Positions 40,209-48,900 are shown, numbered from the stretch's first letter. The stretch: 64,000 nucleotides of DNA from Janthinobacterium rivuli (GCF_009208735.1 NZ_WFLJ01000001.1:62001-126000), one strand, 5' to 3'. The notes: generated by a model not told the origin, from the letters alone. Translations and numbers: made by a program.

Positions 40209-41606
40209 ATGAAATTAGCTAACTACGCCTGCTTGCTGGCCAGCCTGTGCGCTGCCGCAGGCGCCCACGCAGCCCCGGCTCCGGCGCCTGCGCCAGCCGC
40301 GCCCCTCGCCGCTTCGACTCCCCCCATCAAGCCACCGCCGGCCACCGCCGCGCCCGCCGCCACCGAACATGCGGCCCTGCCGCCGCCCTCGTCGGCCGCG
40401 CAAAAGCTGTACACGGCCGCGCGCGCCGACATCCTGCAAGTGCGCGTGCTGCTGAAAAACGGCCGCACGCAATCGTCGGTCGGCTCGGGCTTTTTGATCG
40501 GCACGGGCGACCTGGTGGTGAGCAACTATCACGTCGTGTCGCAATTCGCGCTCGACCCCGATACCTACGTGGGCGAATGGGTCGACACCAGCGGCCAGCG
40601 CGGCAATGTGGAATTGCTGGCCGTCGACGTGCTGCATGACCTGGCCGTGCTGCGCGTGAACCGCCACGGCACGGGTTTCTTCAAGATGCCGGAGCCGCTG
40701 GCGCCGCTGACGCAGGGCCAGTACCTGTATTCGATGGGCAATCCGCTGGACCTGGGCTTCGCCATCTCGGAAGGCTCGTACAACGGCGTCGTCACGCGCA
40801 GCTTCTACGACCAGCTAATGTTTACGGGACCGATCAATTCCGGCATGAGCGGCGGCCCCAGCGTGACGGCGAATGGCGACGTCGCCGGCATCAATGTCTC
40901 GAAACGCCTCGACGGCGAACTCGTCAGTTTTCTCGTGCCCGCCCGCTATGCCCAGCAACTGCTGGCCAAGGTGGCGCAGCAAGGCAAGCCGCCGAAGGAC
41001 TTCAAACCGCTGGTGACGGCGCAACTGCTGGCGCACCAGGAAGTCATGCTGGCGCGCCTGCTCGACACGCCCTTGAGCCTGAAAGCCATGGGCCCGTACC
41101 GTGTGCCCGTGCGCGAGTCCAACCAGATGCGCTGCTGGGGCCGCTCCAACGTCAAGTCCGACAAGCCCTACATGCTCGACAACACCAGCTGCGCCATGGA
41201 ATCGGCCATCTTCATCTCGGGTGCCCTGCAGACGGGACAAGTGTCGATGCGCCACGAATTCCTGCGCAGCAGCGAACTGGGCGCGTTGCGCTTTTCCGAG
41301 CTGGCCAGTGCCTCGTTCAAGAATGAAAGTTTCGGCAGCTACAAGAGCGCCAACCTGACGGGCCCCCATTGCACCGAACAGTTCGTCAAGAACAAGACCC
41401 TGCCCTTGCGCGCCGTCCTGTGCGTGCGCGCCTACCGCAAGTTTACCGGCCTGTACGATTTTGCCCTGCTGGCCGCCAGCACCGATGAGCCACTCATGAG
41501 CCTGCAAAGCCGCATCGACGCGCGCGGCGTGTCCTACGCCAACGGCATGCGCGTCACGCGCACCTTCCTCGAAGCGCTGTCGCGGGAAAGCGGCCGCAAG
41601 CCATGA
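40209..41606 (+). CDS. Secreted trypsin-like serine protease
   Basis: A 465-residue exported protein: signal peptide (LLASLCAAAGAHA), then a low-complexity Ala/Pro linker to about residue 60, then a trypsin-fold protease of the HtrA-like S1C group with His108 in VVSNYHVVS, Asp144 in LHDLAVLRV and Ser214 in INSGMSGGP. No PDZ domain is visible. In its place is a C-terminal region of about 200 residues with several Cys (MRCWGRSN, NTSCAMES, GPHCTEQF, LCVRAYR) that I do not recognise and that may be disulfide-linked in the periplasm. AAAGGATGC precedes the ATG. Its stop overlaps the start of the FHA membrane gene (ATGA), so the two are coupled and probably work as a pair. Confidence 0.82.
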   Translation: MKLANYACLLASLCAAAGAHAAPAPAPAPAAPLAASTPPIKPPPATAAPAATEHAALPPPSSAAQKLYTAARADILQVRVLLKNGRTQSSVGSGFLIGTGDLVVSNYHVVSQFALDPDTYVGEWVDTSGQRGNVELLAVDVLHDLAVLRVNRHGTGFFKMPEPLAPLTQGQYLYSMGNPLDLGFAISEGSYNGVVTRSFYDQLMFTGPINSGMSGGPSVTANGDVAGINVSKRLDGELVSFLVPARYAQQLLAKVAQQGKPPKDFKPLVTAQLLAHQEVMLARLLDTPLSLKAMGPYRVPVRESNQMRCWGRSNVKSDKPYMLDNTSCAMESAIFISGALQTGQVSMRHEFLRSSELGALRFSELASASFKNESFGSYKSANLTGPHCTEQFVKNKTLPLRAVLCVRAYRKFTGLYDFALLAASTDEPLMSLQSRIDARGVSYANGMRVTRTFLEALSRESGRKP

Positions 41607-42583
41607 AAGCACCGTACTTCATCGAAATCCTCGCCGAGAATGGCGAAGTGCGGCAACGCCAGCGGATCGCGTCCCTGCCGATCCGCATCGGCCGCGGCTA
41701 CGACAACGACTTCATCCTCGACGACGCGCACACGGCCCCCGCGCACGCCATCGTCGAGGACGACGGCGCAGGCGGCCTGCTGCTGCGCGACCTGGGCAGC
41801 CAGAATGGCGTGATCCACCGGGGACAGCGGCAACTGCAAGTGGCCTTGAGCGGCAACAGCATCGTGCGCCTGGGCCACACGCGCCTGCGCGTGCGCGCCA
41901 GCGACCAGCCGGTGGCGCCCGAACTGGGCGACACGACGCGGCATGACTGGGAAGGCCTGCGCCCCGCCATCGCTGGCCTGGCCATGATCGGCGCCTCGGC
42001 CGCCTTCAGCAACTGGCTCAGTGATGCGGACGCCTTCGACCCGATTTCCTACCTGATGATCATCGCCTACGCGCTGGCCGGCGGCCTCGTGTGGGCGTCG
42101 ATCTGGGCCGTGGCGAACCGCCTGTTCGGCCATGTGGCGCGCTTCGGCCGCCACTTGTTCATCATCGGCTGCGGCTTGCTGGCCATGGAAGCGTGGGAAC
42201 TGGGCAGCAATGTGGCGGCGTATGCGCTGTCGCTGGAAGTGCTGACGCGCTATGGACGGCATATGTTCATCGTCATCGTCTGCGCCATGATCTACCACCA
42301 TCTGTGCACGATCAAGCCGCAGCACCCGCGCCGCTTCGGCCTCGTTGCCGTCGTGCTGGCCATCATCGGCTCGACCCTGATCCTGCTGAGCAACCTGCAG
42401 ATCAACGGCCGCCTGGCCGACGAAGCGTACATGTCGGTGATCTCCCCCCCGGCCTTGCGCCTGAGCCCGGATCACACGACGGACGCCTTCTTCCGCGATG
42501 CGGCCCGCCTGCAGCGCGACGTCGACGCCGAACGGGGCAAGGCGGCCAAGGGCGCCGACGAAGACGACGACAGCGGCGACTGA
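41603..42583 (+). CDS. FHA-domain membrane protein
   Basis: A 326-residue protein with an N-terminal FHA domain (about 25-100: IRIGRGYDNDFILDD, LLLRDLGSQNGV, VRLGHTRLRV) and then about five membrane helices (near residues 125-260, including LMIIAYALAGGLVWASIW and LVAVVLAIIGSTLILLSNLQ), ending in a charged tail of alternating Asp and Glu. FHA domains bind phosphothreonine; here the usual Ser-x-x-His before the binding loop is APAH, so the Ser that contacts phosphate is missing and binding may be weakened. The ATG overlaps the protease stop by 4 bases. A bidirectional terminator follows. I know of no defined pathway for this pair. Confidence 0.82.
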   Translation: MKAPYFIEILAENGEVRQRQRIASLPIRIGRGYDNDFILDDAHTAPAHAIVEDDGAGGLLLRDLGSQNGVIHRGQRQLQVALSGNSIVRLGHTRLRVRASDQPVAPELGDTTRHDWEGLRPAIAGLAMIGASAAFSNWLSDADAFDPISYLMIIAYALAGGLVWASIWAVANRLFGHVARFGRHLFIIGCGLLAMEAWELGSNVAAYALSLEVLTRYGRHMFIVIVCAMIYHHLCTIKPQHPRRFGLVAVVLAIIGSTLILLSNLQINGRLADEAYMSVISPPALRLSPDHTTDAFFRDAARLQRDVDAERGKAAKGADEDDDSGD

Positions 42584-42595
42584 CAACGCGCATGC

Positions 42596-42636
42596 AAAAA
42601 AAGCCCGCCGTGTCCTGACAGACCGGCGGGCTTTTT
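42596..42636. terminator. Bidirectional intrinsic terminator
   Basis: GCCCGCCG (42603-42610) pairs with CGGCGGGC (42624-42631), with a T5 tract to the right and an A7 tract to the left. It can end the protease/FHA operon from the left and the PEP-CTERM gene from the right, whose stops lie 12 and 45 bases away. Confidence 0.85.
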
Positions 42637-42680
42637 AACGGGCGCCGCGCGGCGCGCGGCTTTCGTAGCTTGAAACCTGC

Positions 42681-43337
42681 TTAGAACTTGGCTTCCTGCT
42701 TGCGGCGCGCCGTAAAGCCCAGCAAACCCAGGCCGATCAGCAGCATGGCGTAGGTGGTTGGCTCAGGGACGGCCGAGATCAAGCCATCCTGCGCGCCAAA
42801 GCTGACGAAATTGTTGTTGCCCGCCTTGAACTGCGCTTGCTGGCCGCCATCGCAGCAGCCTTCCAGACCGTAGATGCTCAGGGTATGGTTGCCGGCCGAC
42901 AGGGCGCTCGAACCGCTGAGGAACTGGCTGCCATTGTTGTAGTTGCCTGCCCACCACATGTCGTTGCTCTTGAAGTCCAGCGCCACGCCATCGAGGAACA
43001 GGGCGCCGCCCTTGCCGAAGTCGACGCCGGTGCGGAAGCTCCAGGCGCCCGCATCGGCGGCGCTGACGCCAAAGTTGATCACCGACTTGAAGGCGATGTT
43101 CGAGCCGCTGCCGAACAGGCCGCTGTTGTTGACATTGTTGTAGCTGGCAATCGTCGTCGAGCCATAGCCGGCGCCGGGCGTGGCCACGGCGGCATTCACC
43201 ACGGACTGGTAAGCGGCGGCGGAAGCTTGCGCGCCGGCGTTCGAGAAACCGGTGGACAGGGTGATGGTGCTGGCGTTCGCGTGGGCAAACACACCGACAG
43301 CGATCAGGGACAAGGCGATTTTAGGCAAGTTTTTCAT
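42681..43337 (-). CDS. PEP-CTERM sorting-domain exported protein, CCXG type
   Basis: This 218-residue precursor has a signal peptide (LIAVGVFAHANA-ST), a beta-rich Asn/Ser/Gly-rich middle and a C-terminal PEP-CTERM signal: VPEPTTYAMLLIGLGLLGF followed by the basic tail ARRKQ. PEP-CTERM proteins are processed by exosortase and linked to exopolysaccharide secretion. The Cys pair in YGLEGCCDGGQ identifies the CCXG subgroup. I start it at the ATG at 43337; the frame is open to 43502 but that part lacks a signal peptide. No exosortase or polysaccharide genes are in the window, so it depends on distant machinery. Confidence 0.88.
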   Translation of the reverse strand: MKNLPKIALSLIAVGVFAHANASTITLSTGFSNAGAQASAAAYQSVVNAAVATPGAGYGSTTIASYNNVNNSGLFGSGSNIAFKSVINFGVSAADAGAWSFRTGVDFGKGGALFLDGVALDFKSNDMWWAGNYNNGSQFLSGSSALSAGNHTLSIYGLEGCCDGGQQAQFKAGNNNFVSFGAQDGLISAVPEPTTYAMLLIGLGLLGFTARRKQEAKF

Positions 43338-43851
43338 GATGGTATCCAGTAAGTAAGTATTCAGTGGGCGCAGCAAGGAGCGCAGGAGCTGAATACACGC
43401 TGCATTGAGGCGTGTCGGCGTAGCGCTAGGAATTGCAAGATGAGCGGTCGGGGACGTGGCTTCCGCAAGACAGCGCGGACTTGCGGAGTGCCATGGCGGC
43501 ACTGCAAGCGTCCTGGGAAGGGTTCGGGTTCCCGGGACAAGACCAGACGATTGACGGGTCAGGTAAGGCGTTGAAGCTATTCTATCTTAAATTCCCTACA
43601 AGAAAAGTATTTTTCTTTTAACCATGAACGATATTTTTCTGGCAAGCAGTTTTCAGGCGGGCCAAAAACCCCGCGCTCCACTCTGCAGCGATGACCGTGC
43701 GCGACGCGTGGCGTGTCGCGGCGGCACCACAGACCAGCCCGCCACTGTCGCATCTTGCGCATTTCTTTTCGCATGCCTCTGCACCACGGGGCGAAACAGC
43801 ATGGCAAAATGTAGTCACGCTGCTATCTATCCGAACAGGGGAGAAAGAGGA
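43338..43851. other. 514-bp intergenic region between the PEP-CTERM and YjbR-family genes
   Basis: It contains the promoters of two divergent genes. Visible structures are a 7-bp stem CCGCAAG/CTTGCGG (43463-43469 and 43480-43486), a short GTGCC/GGCAC dyad after it, and an AT-rich stretch at 43575-43625. None matches a riboswitch I know; I looked for c-di-GMP and other aptamer landmarks without success. Open frames reaching into it from the YjbR gene have no signal or family similarity. Confidence 0.5.
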
Positions 43852-44190
43852 ATGGTCGACCTGGAAGAACTACGCTATCTGGCACTGTCGTTTCCCGACA
43901 CCACCGAGGAAGAACACCACGACCGTCCGGCCTTCCGCGTGGGCGGGAAGATCTTTGCCACCCTGCCCGATGACGAGCACATCAACGTGCTGCTCGATGC
44001 GGAAGCGGCGCATATCGCCACCGTCATCACGCCATCGGGTTGCGAAAAGCTGTGGTGGGGCGAACGCCTGGCGGGCATCACGGTTTGCCTGGCGGACGCC
44101 GAGCTGGACATGCTGGCCGCCGCCCTGACGGCCGCCTGGCGGCGCAAGGCGCCCAGCGACCTGGCCAAGACCATCGCCCCGACAGGGTAG
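43852..44190 (+). CDS. MmcQ/YjbR family protein
   Basis: A 112-residue protein with the MmcQ/YjbR (DUF419) fold: LEELRYLALSFPDTTEEEHHDRPAFRVGGKIFATL, then LAGITVCLADAELDMLAAALTAAWRRKAP. The family has a CyaY-like and double-wing DNA-binding fold, but its function is not established. The start is at 43852 behind GAGAAAGAGG; the frame is open back to 43624, but translation there resembles nothing. It ends one base before the convergent TetR gene begins, so their 3' ends abut. Confidence 0.85.
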   Translation: MVDLEELRYLALSFPDTTEEEHHDRPAFRVGGKIFATLPDDEHINVLLDAEAAHIATVITPSGCEKLWWGERLAGITVCLADAELDMLAAALTAAWRRKAPSDLAKTIAPTG

Positions 44191-44811
44191 TTACATCGGC
44201 CAATTGCGCAGCAGCAATCCCACCATCTGCTGCAATTGCTCGCGCGAGACGCCGGCTGCCGCCTGGATGGCCATGCCCTGCGACAGGGTCACGACAAAGC
44301 GCGCCTGCTGCTCCGGGCAGGAATCGGGCGGCAAATCCCCCTCTTCCCTGGCGCGCCGCAAGCGGTCGCGCAATTTGATTTCACCGCGCAGGCGGCGCGC
44401 GAACAGTTCATCGCGGATCGGCAAGGCATCGTCGCTGCAGGCCAGCGCCGCATTGACGCCCATGCAGCCGTGCGGGCCATCGGGCATGGTTTGCGCATCG
44501 ACATACTGCGTCAGCAACGCTTCCACCACCTGGCGCGCCGTCGGCTGTTCCAGCGCCGCATCAAAAAACCGCATGCGCGTGTCGCTGTAGCGCTCGAGCG
44601 CTTTGTGGAACAATTGCTCCTTGTTGCCGAAGACGGCATACAGGCTGGGCCGGTTCATGCCCATGGCTTTCGTCAATTCCGGCAAGGAACTGCCCTCATA
44701 GCCTTTTTCCCAGAACACTTTCATGGCGCAATCGAGCGCCTCGTCCGCGTCGAAGGTGCGTGGCCGCCCCGTCTTCGCCTTGACGGCTTCCTCTTTTTTA
44801 TCTTGTTTCAT
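44191..44811 (-). CDS. TetR/AcrR family transcriptional repressor
   Basis: A 206-residue TetR regulator: HTH in KVFWEKGYEGSSLPELTKAMGMNRPSLYAVFGNKEQLFHKALERY and a C-terminal ligand-binding helical domain (AGVSREQLQQMVGLLLRNWPM). It is divergent from an MFS exporter with a 91-bp intergenic region holding two matching palindromes, one over its own start codon and one over the probable transcription start of the exporter. It is therefore expected to repress itself and the exporter until a ligand binds. Confidence 0.92.
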   Translation of the reverse strand: MKQDKKEEAVKAKTGRPRTFDADEALDCAMKVFWEKGYEGSSLPELTKAMGMNRPSLYAVFGNKEQLFHKALERYSDTRMRFFDAALEQPTARQVVEALLTQYVDAQTMPDGPHGCMGVNAALACSDDALPIRDELFARRLRGEIKLRDRLRRAREEGDLPPDSCPEQQARFVVTLSQGMAIQAAAGVSREQLQQMVGLLLRNWPM

Positions 44812-44822
44812 ACCGTTCGGTA
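44811..44822. promoter_or_regulatory. TetR operator 1 (over the tetR start codon)
   Basis: TACCGTTCGGTA is a palindrome with 5-bp arms around a 2-base centre. The first base is the start-codon end of the repressor gene, so binding would block its own expression. A second copy of the motif lies at 44862. Confidence 0.6.
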
Positions 44823-44830
44823 AAAAATTA

Positions 44831-44860
44831 TTGACAACAATGTCTGCCTGCCCTGATTAT
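44831..44860 (+). promoter_or_regulatory. Promoter of the MFS exporter
   Basis: A perfect -35 TTGACA (44831-44836), an 18-base spacer and a -10 GATTAT (44855-44860). Predicted start is near 44867, inside operator 2, about 36 bases before the ATG. Confidence 0.6.
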
Positions 44861-44861
44861 A

Positions 44862-44873
44862 TACCGACCGGTT
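44862..44873. promoter_or_regulatory. TetR operator 2 (over the exporter transcription start)
   Basis: TACCGACCGGTT repeats the operator 1 pattern TACCGnnCGGTw with one changed end base. It lies directly downstream of the -10 of the MFS promoter, a classic repressor position. Confidence 0.6.
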
Positions 44874-44902
44874 AAAAACCTCCGGCTTTTCAGGAACCCC
44901 TC

Positions 44903-46117
44903 ATGCATACATCTTCCAACGCCACTGACAACGATACCACCGTGGCGCCGTGGCTGGCCGTCCTGTCGGTCGGCATCGGCGCCTTCGCCCTCGTCACCTC
45001 CGAATTCCTGCCCGTCGGCCTGCTGCCGGCCATGGCCGCCGAACTGGCCATCAGCAAGGGCCAGGCGGGGCTGATGATCACCACGCCCGGCATCGTTGCC
45101 GCATTTGCCGCCATCTTCGTCACCGTCGGCTCGGGCCGCCTGGACCGCCGCATCGTGCTGCTGGCGCTGACGGCCCTGCTGGTGGCCTCGAACCTGCTGG
45201 TGGCGCTGGCGCCCTCGTATGCGTGGATACTGCTGGGCCGCGCCATGCTGGGCGTGGGCGTGGGCGGCTTCTGGGCCATCGGCAGCGCCATCGGCCCGCG
45301 CCTCGTGGCGCCGCAGCATGCGTCGCGCGCCATGTCCATCATCTTCGCCGGCGTCTCGCTGGGCACGGTGGCGGGCGTGCCGGCCGGCGCGCTGGTGGGA
45401 GACTTGGTCGGCTGGCGGGTCGCCTTCGGCGCGGCCAGCGCCATCGCCGTGCTGGTCTTCGTCGGCCAGCTGTTGCTGCTGCCCAGGCTGCCGCCGACAC
45501 AGGCCATCCGCCTGCGCCAGCTGCCGATGATTTTCGGCATCCGCAAGGCCAGGCTGGGCCTGATCGCCACGGCCATGCTGTTCACGGGCCAGTTCGCCGC
45601 CTACACGTACATCGCGCCTTTCCTCACGCAAATCTCGCACCTGGCGGCCGGCACGGTCAGCGCCATGCTGCTCGTGTACGGCGCTTCCGGCTTCATCGGC
45701 AACCTCGTGGGCGGCTGGGCCGCCGGCCGCCACGAACGGGCCGCGCTGATGGTGACGGGCGCCGTGCTGGGTCTGTCCACCCTGGCCTTGGCCGCGTTCG
45801 GCAGCCATGCAGTCACGGCCATGCTGCTGGTGGCCGTGTGGGGCTTCGGTTTCGGCGCCATGCCGATCGCCGTGCAGACGTGGATGTTCAAGGCGGCGCC
45901 GGAACTGATGGAAGGCAGCAGCGCGCTGTTTGTCGCCATCGTGCAAGTGTCGCTGGCGTCGGGCGCCTTGCTCGGTGGCCTGGCCGTCGACCGGCTGGGC
46001 GTAGCGAGCGCGATGGTCGTGGGCGGCCTGTTCGCCCTCGGCTGCGCCTTGACGATCGCGCTCTTCGGCAAACCGCGGGCCGGCGCCAAGGCTGGCGCGG
46101 CCTGCATCGCCTCGTAG
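44903..46117 (+). CDS. MFS transporter, DHA1 type, TetR-controlled
   Basis: A 404-residue, 12-helix exporter. The N-terminus LSVGIGAFALVTSEFLPVGLLP and the motif A/B areas (GSGRLDRRIVLLA; LGRAMLGVGVGGFWAIGSAIGPRL) are typical of the NepI/PbuE/YdhP-like DHA1 group that exports nucleosides or drugs. It is divergent from the TetR repressor with two shared operators, so it is most likely an inducible efflux pump. It ends 3 bases before the convergent small gene. Confidence 0.9.
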   Translation: MHTSSNATDNDTTVAPWLAVLSVGIGAFALVTSEFLPVGLLPAMAAELAISKGQAGLMITTPGIVAAFAAIFVTVGSGRLDRRIVLLALTALLVASNLLVALAPSYAWILLGRAMLGVGVGGFWAIGSAIGPRLVAPQHASRAMSIIFAGVSLGTVAGVPAGALVGDLVGWRVAFGAASAIAVLVFVGQLLLLPRLPPTQAIRLRQLPMIFGIRKARLGLIATAMLFTGQFAAYTYIAPFLTQISHLAAGTVSAMLLVYGASGFIGNLVGGWAAGRHERAALMVTGAVLGLSTLALAAFGSHAVTAMLLVAVWGFGFGAMPIAVQTWMFKAAPELMEGSSALFVAIVQVSLASGALLGGLAVDRLGVASAMVVGGLFALGCALTIALFGKPRAGAKAGAACIAS

Positions 46118-46120
46118 GAA

Positions 46121-46423
46121 TCAGATGCGGCCGCGGCGGAATTCCCCAAGGAATTTCGTCACTTCGGCAGACGTCATCACCACGTCCGCGTCGCCGTGAT
46201 ACGCATACAGGAAGGGCGTGCCGCCCAGGCGGTCCGTCAGCTTGGCAAAGAGCAAGAAACGGCTGCCCAGCGGATAGCGCTGCAGGTCGACCAGGCGGCG
46301 CGAGCACTGCACGGCCAGTTCCGGCGAAAAAGCCTGGCCCGGCACGGGGCGGATTTCCACGCGGCCATGAATCGCACGCGATTCGACGGCGACATGCCGG
46401 TATGCATAAGTATCACGGGCCAT
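46121..46423 (-). CDS. Hypothetical 100-residue protein
   Basis: I do not recognise a family. The product is soluble, with a compact core PELAVQCSRRLVDLQRYPLGSRFLLFAKLTDRLGGTPFLYAYHGDADVVMTS of alternating strands and helices, no signal peptide and no Cys pair. It lies 57 bases downstream of the PQQ dehydrogenase gene on the same strand and probably ends the ispDF transcript. The amino-acid usage is ordinary, not like a shadow frame. Function unknown. Confidence 0.65.
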   Translation of the reverse strand: MARDTYAYRHVAVESRAIHGRVEIRPVPGQAFSPELAVQCSRRLVDLQRYPLGSRFLLFAKLTDRLGGTPFLYAYHGDADVVMTSAEVTKFLGEFRRGRI

Positions 46424-46480
46424 GCCGCCACCTTGAATGAAGTAAAGGCGCCATCTTAAGCGAAGTGGACGCCTGCCGTG

Positions 46481-47644
46481 TTACCGCGGCACGATGCGCA
46501 GCAAGCGGCCGTTGTCTTCATCGGTCAGCGCGTACAGGTAGCCATCCGGCCCCTGGCGCACGTCGCGCACGCGCGCGCCGATGGCCAGGCGGTCCTGCCC
46601 CGTCACCTTGCCGCTGGCATCGACGGCGATGCGGCGGATATCCTTGGCCGCCAGGCCGCCGCTGAAGATGCTGCCGCGCCAGGCGGCGATCTTGTCGCCC
46701 GTGTAGACGGCCAGGCCCGACGGCGCCGGCGACGGCACCCAGGCCACGCTCGGATTGAGCATGCCGGGTACTTCGTGCTTGCCGACGGGCTCATGCGTCT
46801 TGTAGTCGGCGCCATAGCTTTGCAGGGGCCAGCCATAGTTGCCGCCCGCCACCACCAGGTTCAGCTCGTCGCCGCCATACGGGCCATGCTCCGTGGCCCA
46901 CACGCGTCCCGAAACGGGATCGAGCGCCAGGCCCTGCACGTTGCGGTGGCCGTACGACCAGATTTCCGGCAAGGCGCCCTTGGCCGCCAACGGATTGCCG
47001 GGCGCCGGCTTGCCCTCTTCCGTCAGGCGCAGGATGGAACCCTGGTGCGTGGCCAGGTTTTGCGCCTGCTCGCGCGCCAGACGGTCGCCTATGCGCAACG
47101 GCGGATTGCCGCCATCGGCCACGCTCATCAGCAAAGTGCCATCTGGCAGCCACAGCAGACGCGAGCCGAAATGCTGGCCGCCGCTCTTGTCGGTCGTCAC
47201 CTTGAACAGGGTCTGGATACCCGTCACCTTCTTGCCGTCAAACACGCCGCGCACCAGGGTCGTGCGGTTGGCGTCATTCGTGCCCGTCGACACCGTCATG
47301 TACACGCGTGGCGTGGCCTTGCCCGCATCCTGCGGATGAATGACTATATCGAGCAAGCCGCCCTGCCCGCCAGTAAACACCTTGGGCATACCTTCCAGCG
47401 GAACGTCAGCGAAGCTCTTGCCGTTCAGCAAATGCAAGGTGCCCTGCTTGCTGGTGACCAGCGCGCGCCCCTCGCCCAGCCAGGCGATGCCCCACGGCTG
47501 GCGCACGCCCTGCGCGACGGTCTCGGCCTTCCAGCCCTGTTTGGCGGCGGGCGGCTCGCCCGTCGCTTGCAGTTCGGCCCAGGCCGATGGCGCGGCGGCC
47601 AGTGCCCATGCAAGCAAGATACTGGTACGGCGTCGCTGGAACAT
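46481..47644 (-). CDS. PQQ-dependent sugar (aldose) dehydrogenase, soluble periplasmic type
   Basis: This 387-residue precursor has a signal peptide (ILLAWALAAAPSAWA) and a six-bladed propeller of the soluble glucose/aldose sugar dehydrogenase family (like E. coli YliI): QPWGIAWLGEGRALVTSKQG, GGQGGLLDIVIHP, the HFGSRLLWLPDGTLLMSVADGGN core, SYGHRNVQGLALDP with the catalytic His region, HGPYGGDELNL, and AVYTGDKIAAWRGSIFSGGL. The enzyme oxidises aldoses at C1 and passes electrons to an unknown acceptor. It follows ispF by 36 bases. PQQ biosynthesis genes are not in the window. Confidence 0.9.
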   Translation of the reverse strand: MFQRRRTSILLAWALAAAPSAWAELQATGEPPAAKQGWKAETVAQGVRQPWGIAWLGEGRALVTSKQGTLHLLNGKSFADVPLEGMPKVFTGGQGGLLDIVIHPQDAGKATPRVYMTVSTGTNDANRTTLVRGVFDGKKVTGIQTLFKVTTDKSGGQHFGSRLLWLPDGTLLMSVADGGNPPLRIGDRLAREQAQNLATHQGSILRLTEEGKPAPGNPLAAKGALPEIWSYGHRNVQGLALDPVSGRVWATEHGPYGGDELNLVVAGGNYGWPLQSYGADYKTHEPVGKHEVPGMLNPSVAWVPSPAPSGLAVYTGDKIAAWRGSIFSGGLAAKDIRRIAVDASGKVTGQDRLAIGARVRDVRQGPDGYLYALTDEDNGRLLRIVPR

Positions 47645-47680
47645 GCTCTCTCCTGTCAGTGGTCGATGGTCGTTGGCGTA

Positions 47681-48181
47681 TCAGGCGCGCAGCAGCAAGG
47701 CCACGGCTTCGGCCGCGATGCCCTCTTCGCGGCCCAGGTAGCCGAGTTTTTCATTCGTCTTGGCCTTGATGTTCACCTGGCTCACACTCACGCCCAGGTC
47801 TTCGGCCACGTTGGCGCACATGGCGGCGATGTGCGGCGCCATTTTCGGGCGCTGGGCGATGATGGTGGCGTCGATATTGCCGATGATATAACCGGTGGCT
47901 TGCACGCGGCGCACGGCTTCGCGCAGCAGGGTGCGCGAATCGGCGCCCTTGAATTGCGCGTCCGTGTCCGGGAAATGGCGGCCGATGTCGCCCAGGGCGG
48001 CGGCGCCGAAGAGCGCGTCCGTAATCGCGTGCAGCAGCACGTCGGCGTCGGAATGGCCGAGCAAGCCCAGGTGATGGGGGATTTTCACGCCGCCGATGAT
48101 CAGGTCGCGGTGCTCCACCAGCGCGTGGCAGTCATAGCCCTGGCCGATGCGGAAAGGCAGTACGGGAGTCGTTGTGTTCAT
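47681..48181 (-). CDS. ispF: 2-C-methyl-D-erythritol 2,4-cyclodiphosphate synthase
   Basis: A 166-residue enzyme of the MEP isoprenoid pathway; it cyclises CDP-ME 2-phosphate with release of CMP. Zinc ligands Asp17 and His19 are in GYDCHAL and His51 in HSDADVLLH. The signature [22 protein letters not shown] and the end [20 protein letters not shown] are complete. I use the ATG at 48181 (MNTTTPV), behind AGAGAG; the frame extends upstream into ispD without similarity. It follows ispD by 17 bases, the usual ispDF arrangement. Confidence 0.96.
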   Translation of the reverse strand: MNTTTPVLPFRIGQGYDCHALVEHRDLIIGGVKIPHHLGLLGHSDADVLLHAITDALFGAAALGDIGRHFPDTDAQFKGADSRTLLREAVRRVQATGYIIGNIDATIIAQRPKMAPHIAAMCANVAEDLGVSVSQVNIKAKTNEKLGYLGREEGIAAEAVALLLRA

Positions 48182-48198
48182 GCGGGTCTCTCTGGAAT

Positions 48199-48900
48199 TC
48201 AAGGGTTGGCCAAGTACAGCTCGGCCGTGTGTATGTCGCGCGGCAAGGTCACCTTCAGGTTGCGCGGGTGGCCTTCGACCAGCCTGGGCGCCAGGCCCAG
48301 CGCTTCGACGGCGCTGGCGTCGTCGGTGATCGCTTGCGGATCGGGCGCTTCGGACAAGGCCCGGTGCAGCAAGGCGTAGGAAAACATTTGCGGCGTCTGC
48401 GCCAGCCACAGACCATCGCGCGGCACCGTCTGCGCCGACAGGTTGCCAGGGCCCGCGCGCTTGACGGTGTCGACCACGGGCAAGGCCAGCAAGCCGCCGG
48501 CCGCATGCTCGCCCACTTCCATGATCAGCTTTGCGATCAGCGCCGGCGTCAGGCCGGGCCGCGCCGCGTCGTGCACCAGCACCTGGTCATGGGCGGCCAT
48601 GTTGCCGTGCAGCGCCTGCAAGCCATTCAGGATGGTTTCCATGCGCGTGGCGCCGCCGCAGCGCAGCACAGTGACGCCCTGCTCCGGCACGACCGTGTCA
48701 ATCACGCCATCCTCGGCGCTGACGACGACATACGTGTGCGCGATCAGCGGGCTGGCGAGAAAGGCGTCGAGCGCGTGGCGCAGCATGGGTTTGCCGGCGA
48801 TCGGTAAATATTGCTTGGGACTGCCCGCCTCCATGCGCGCGCCCACGCCGGCGGCGGGGATCAACGCAAAGTAACGGACCGTGTTCGGTGCTGCTGTCAT
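48199..48900 (-). CDS. ispD: 2-C-methyl-D-erythritol 4-phosphate cytidylyltransferase
   Basis: A 233-residue MEP-pathway enzyme joining MEP and CTP to CDP-ME. The CTP-binding loop is [25 protein letters not shown], followed by [26 protein letters not shown], the active-site [14 protein letters not shown] and [15 protein letters not shown]. The chain is complete and of family length. It precedes ispF in the same operon and follows the HExxH protein gene by 12 bases. Confidence 0.96.
   Translation of the reverse strand: MTAAPNTVRYFALIPAAGVGARMEAGSPKQYLPIAGKPMLRHALDAFLASPLIAHTYVVVSAEDGVIDTVVPEQGVTVLRCGGATRMETILNGLQALHGNMAAHDQVLVHDAARPGLTPALIAKLIMEVGEHAAGGLLALPVVDTVKRAGPGNLSAQTVPRDGLWLAQTPQMFSYALLHRALSEAPDPQAITDDASAVEALGLAPRLVEGHPRNLKVTLPRDIHTAELYLANP

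Noticed and set aside
43624..43851. N-terminal extension of the YjbR-family protein
   Set aside because: No similarity or signal peptide, and a good ribosome site precedes the ATG at 43852.
43338..43851. Cyclic-di-GMP riboswitch upstream of the PEP-CTERM gene
   Set aside because: The GEMM landmarks (GNRA tetraloop and receptor, conserved CGCAAAGC-type joins) were not found on either strand.
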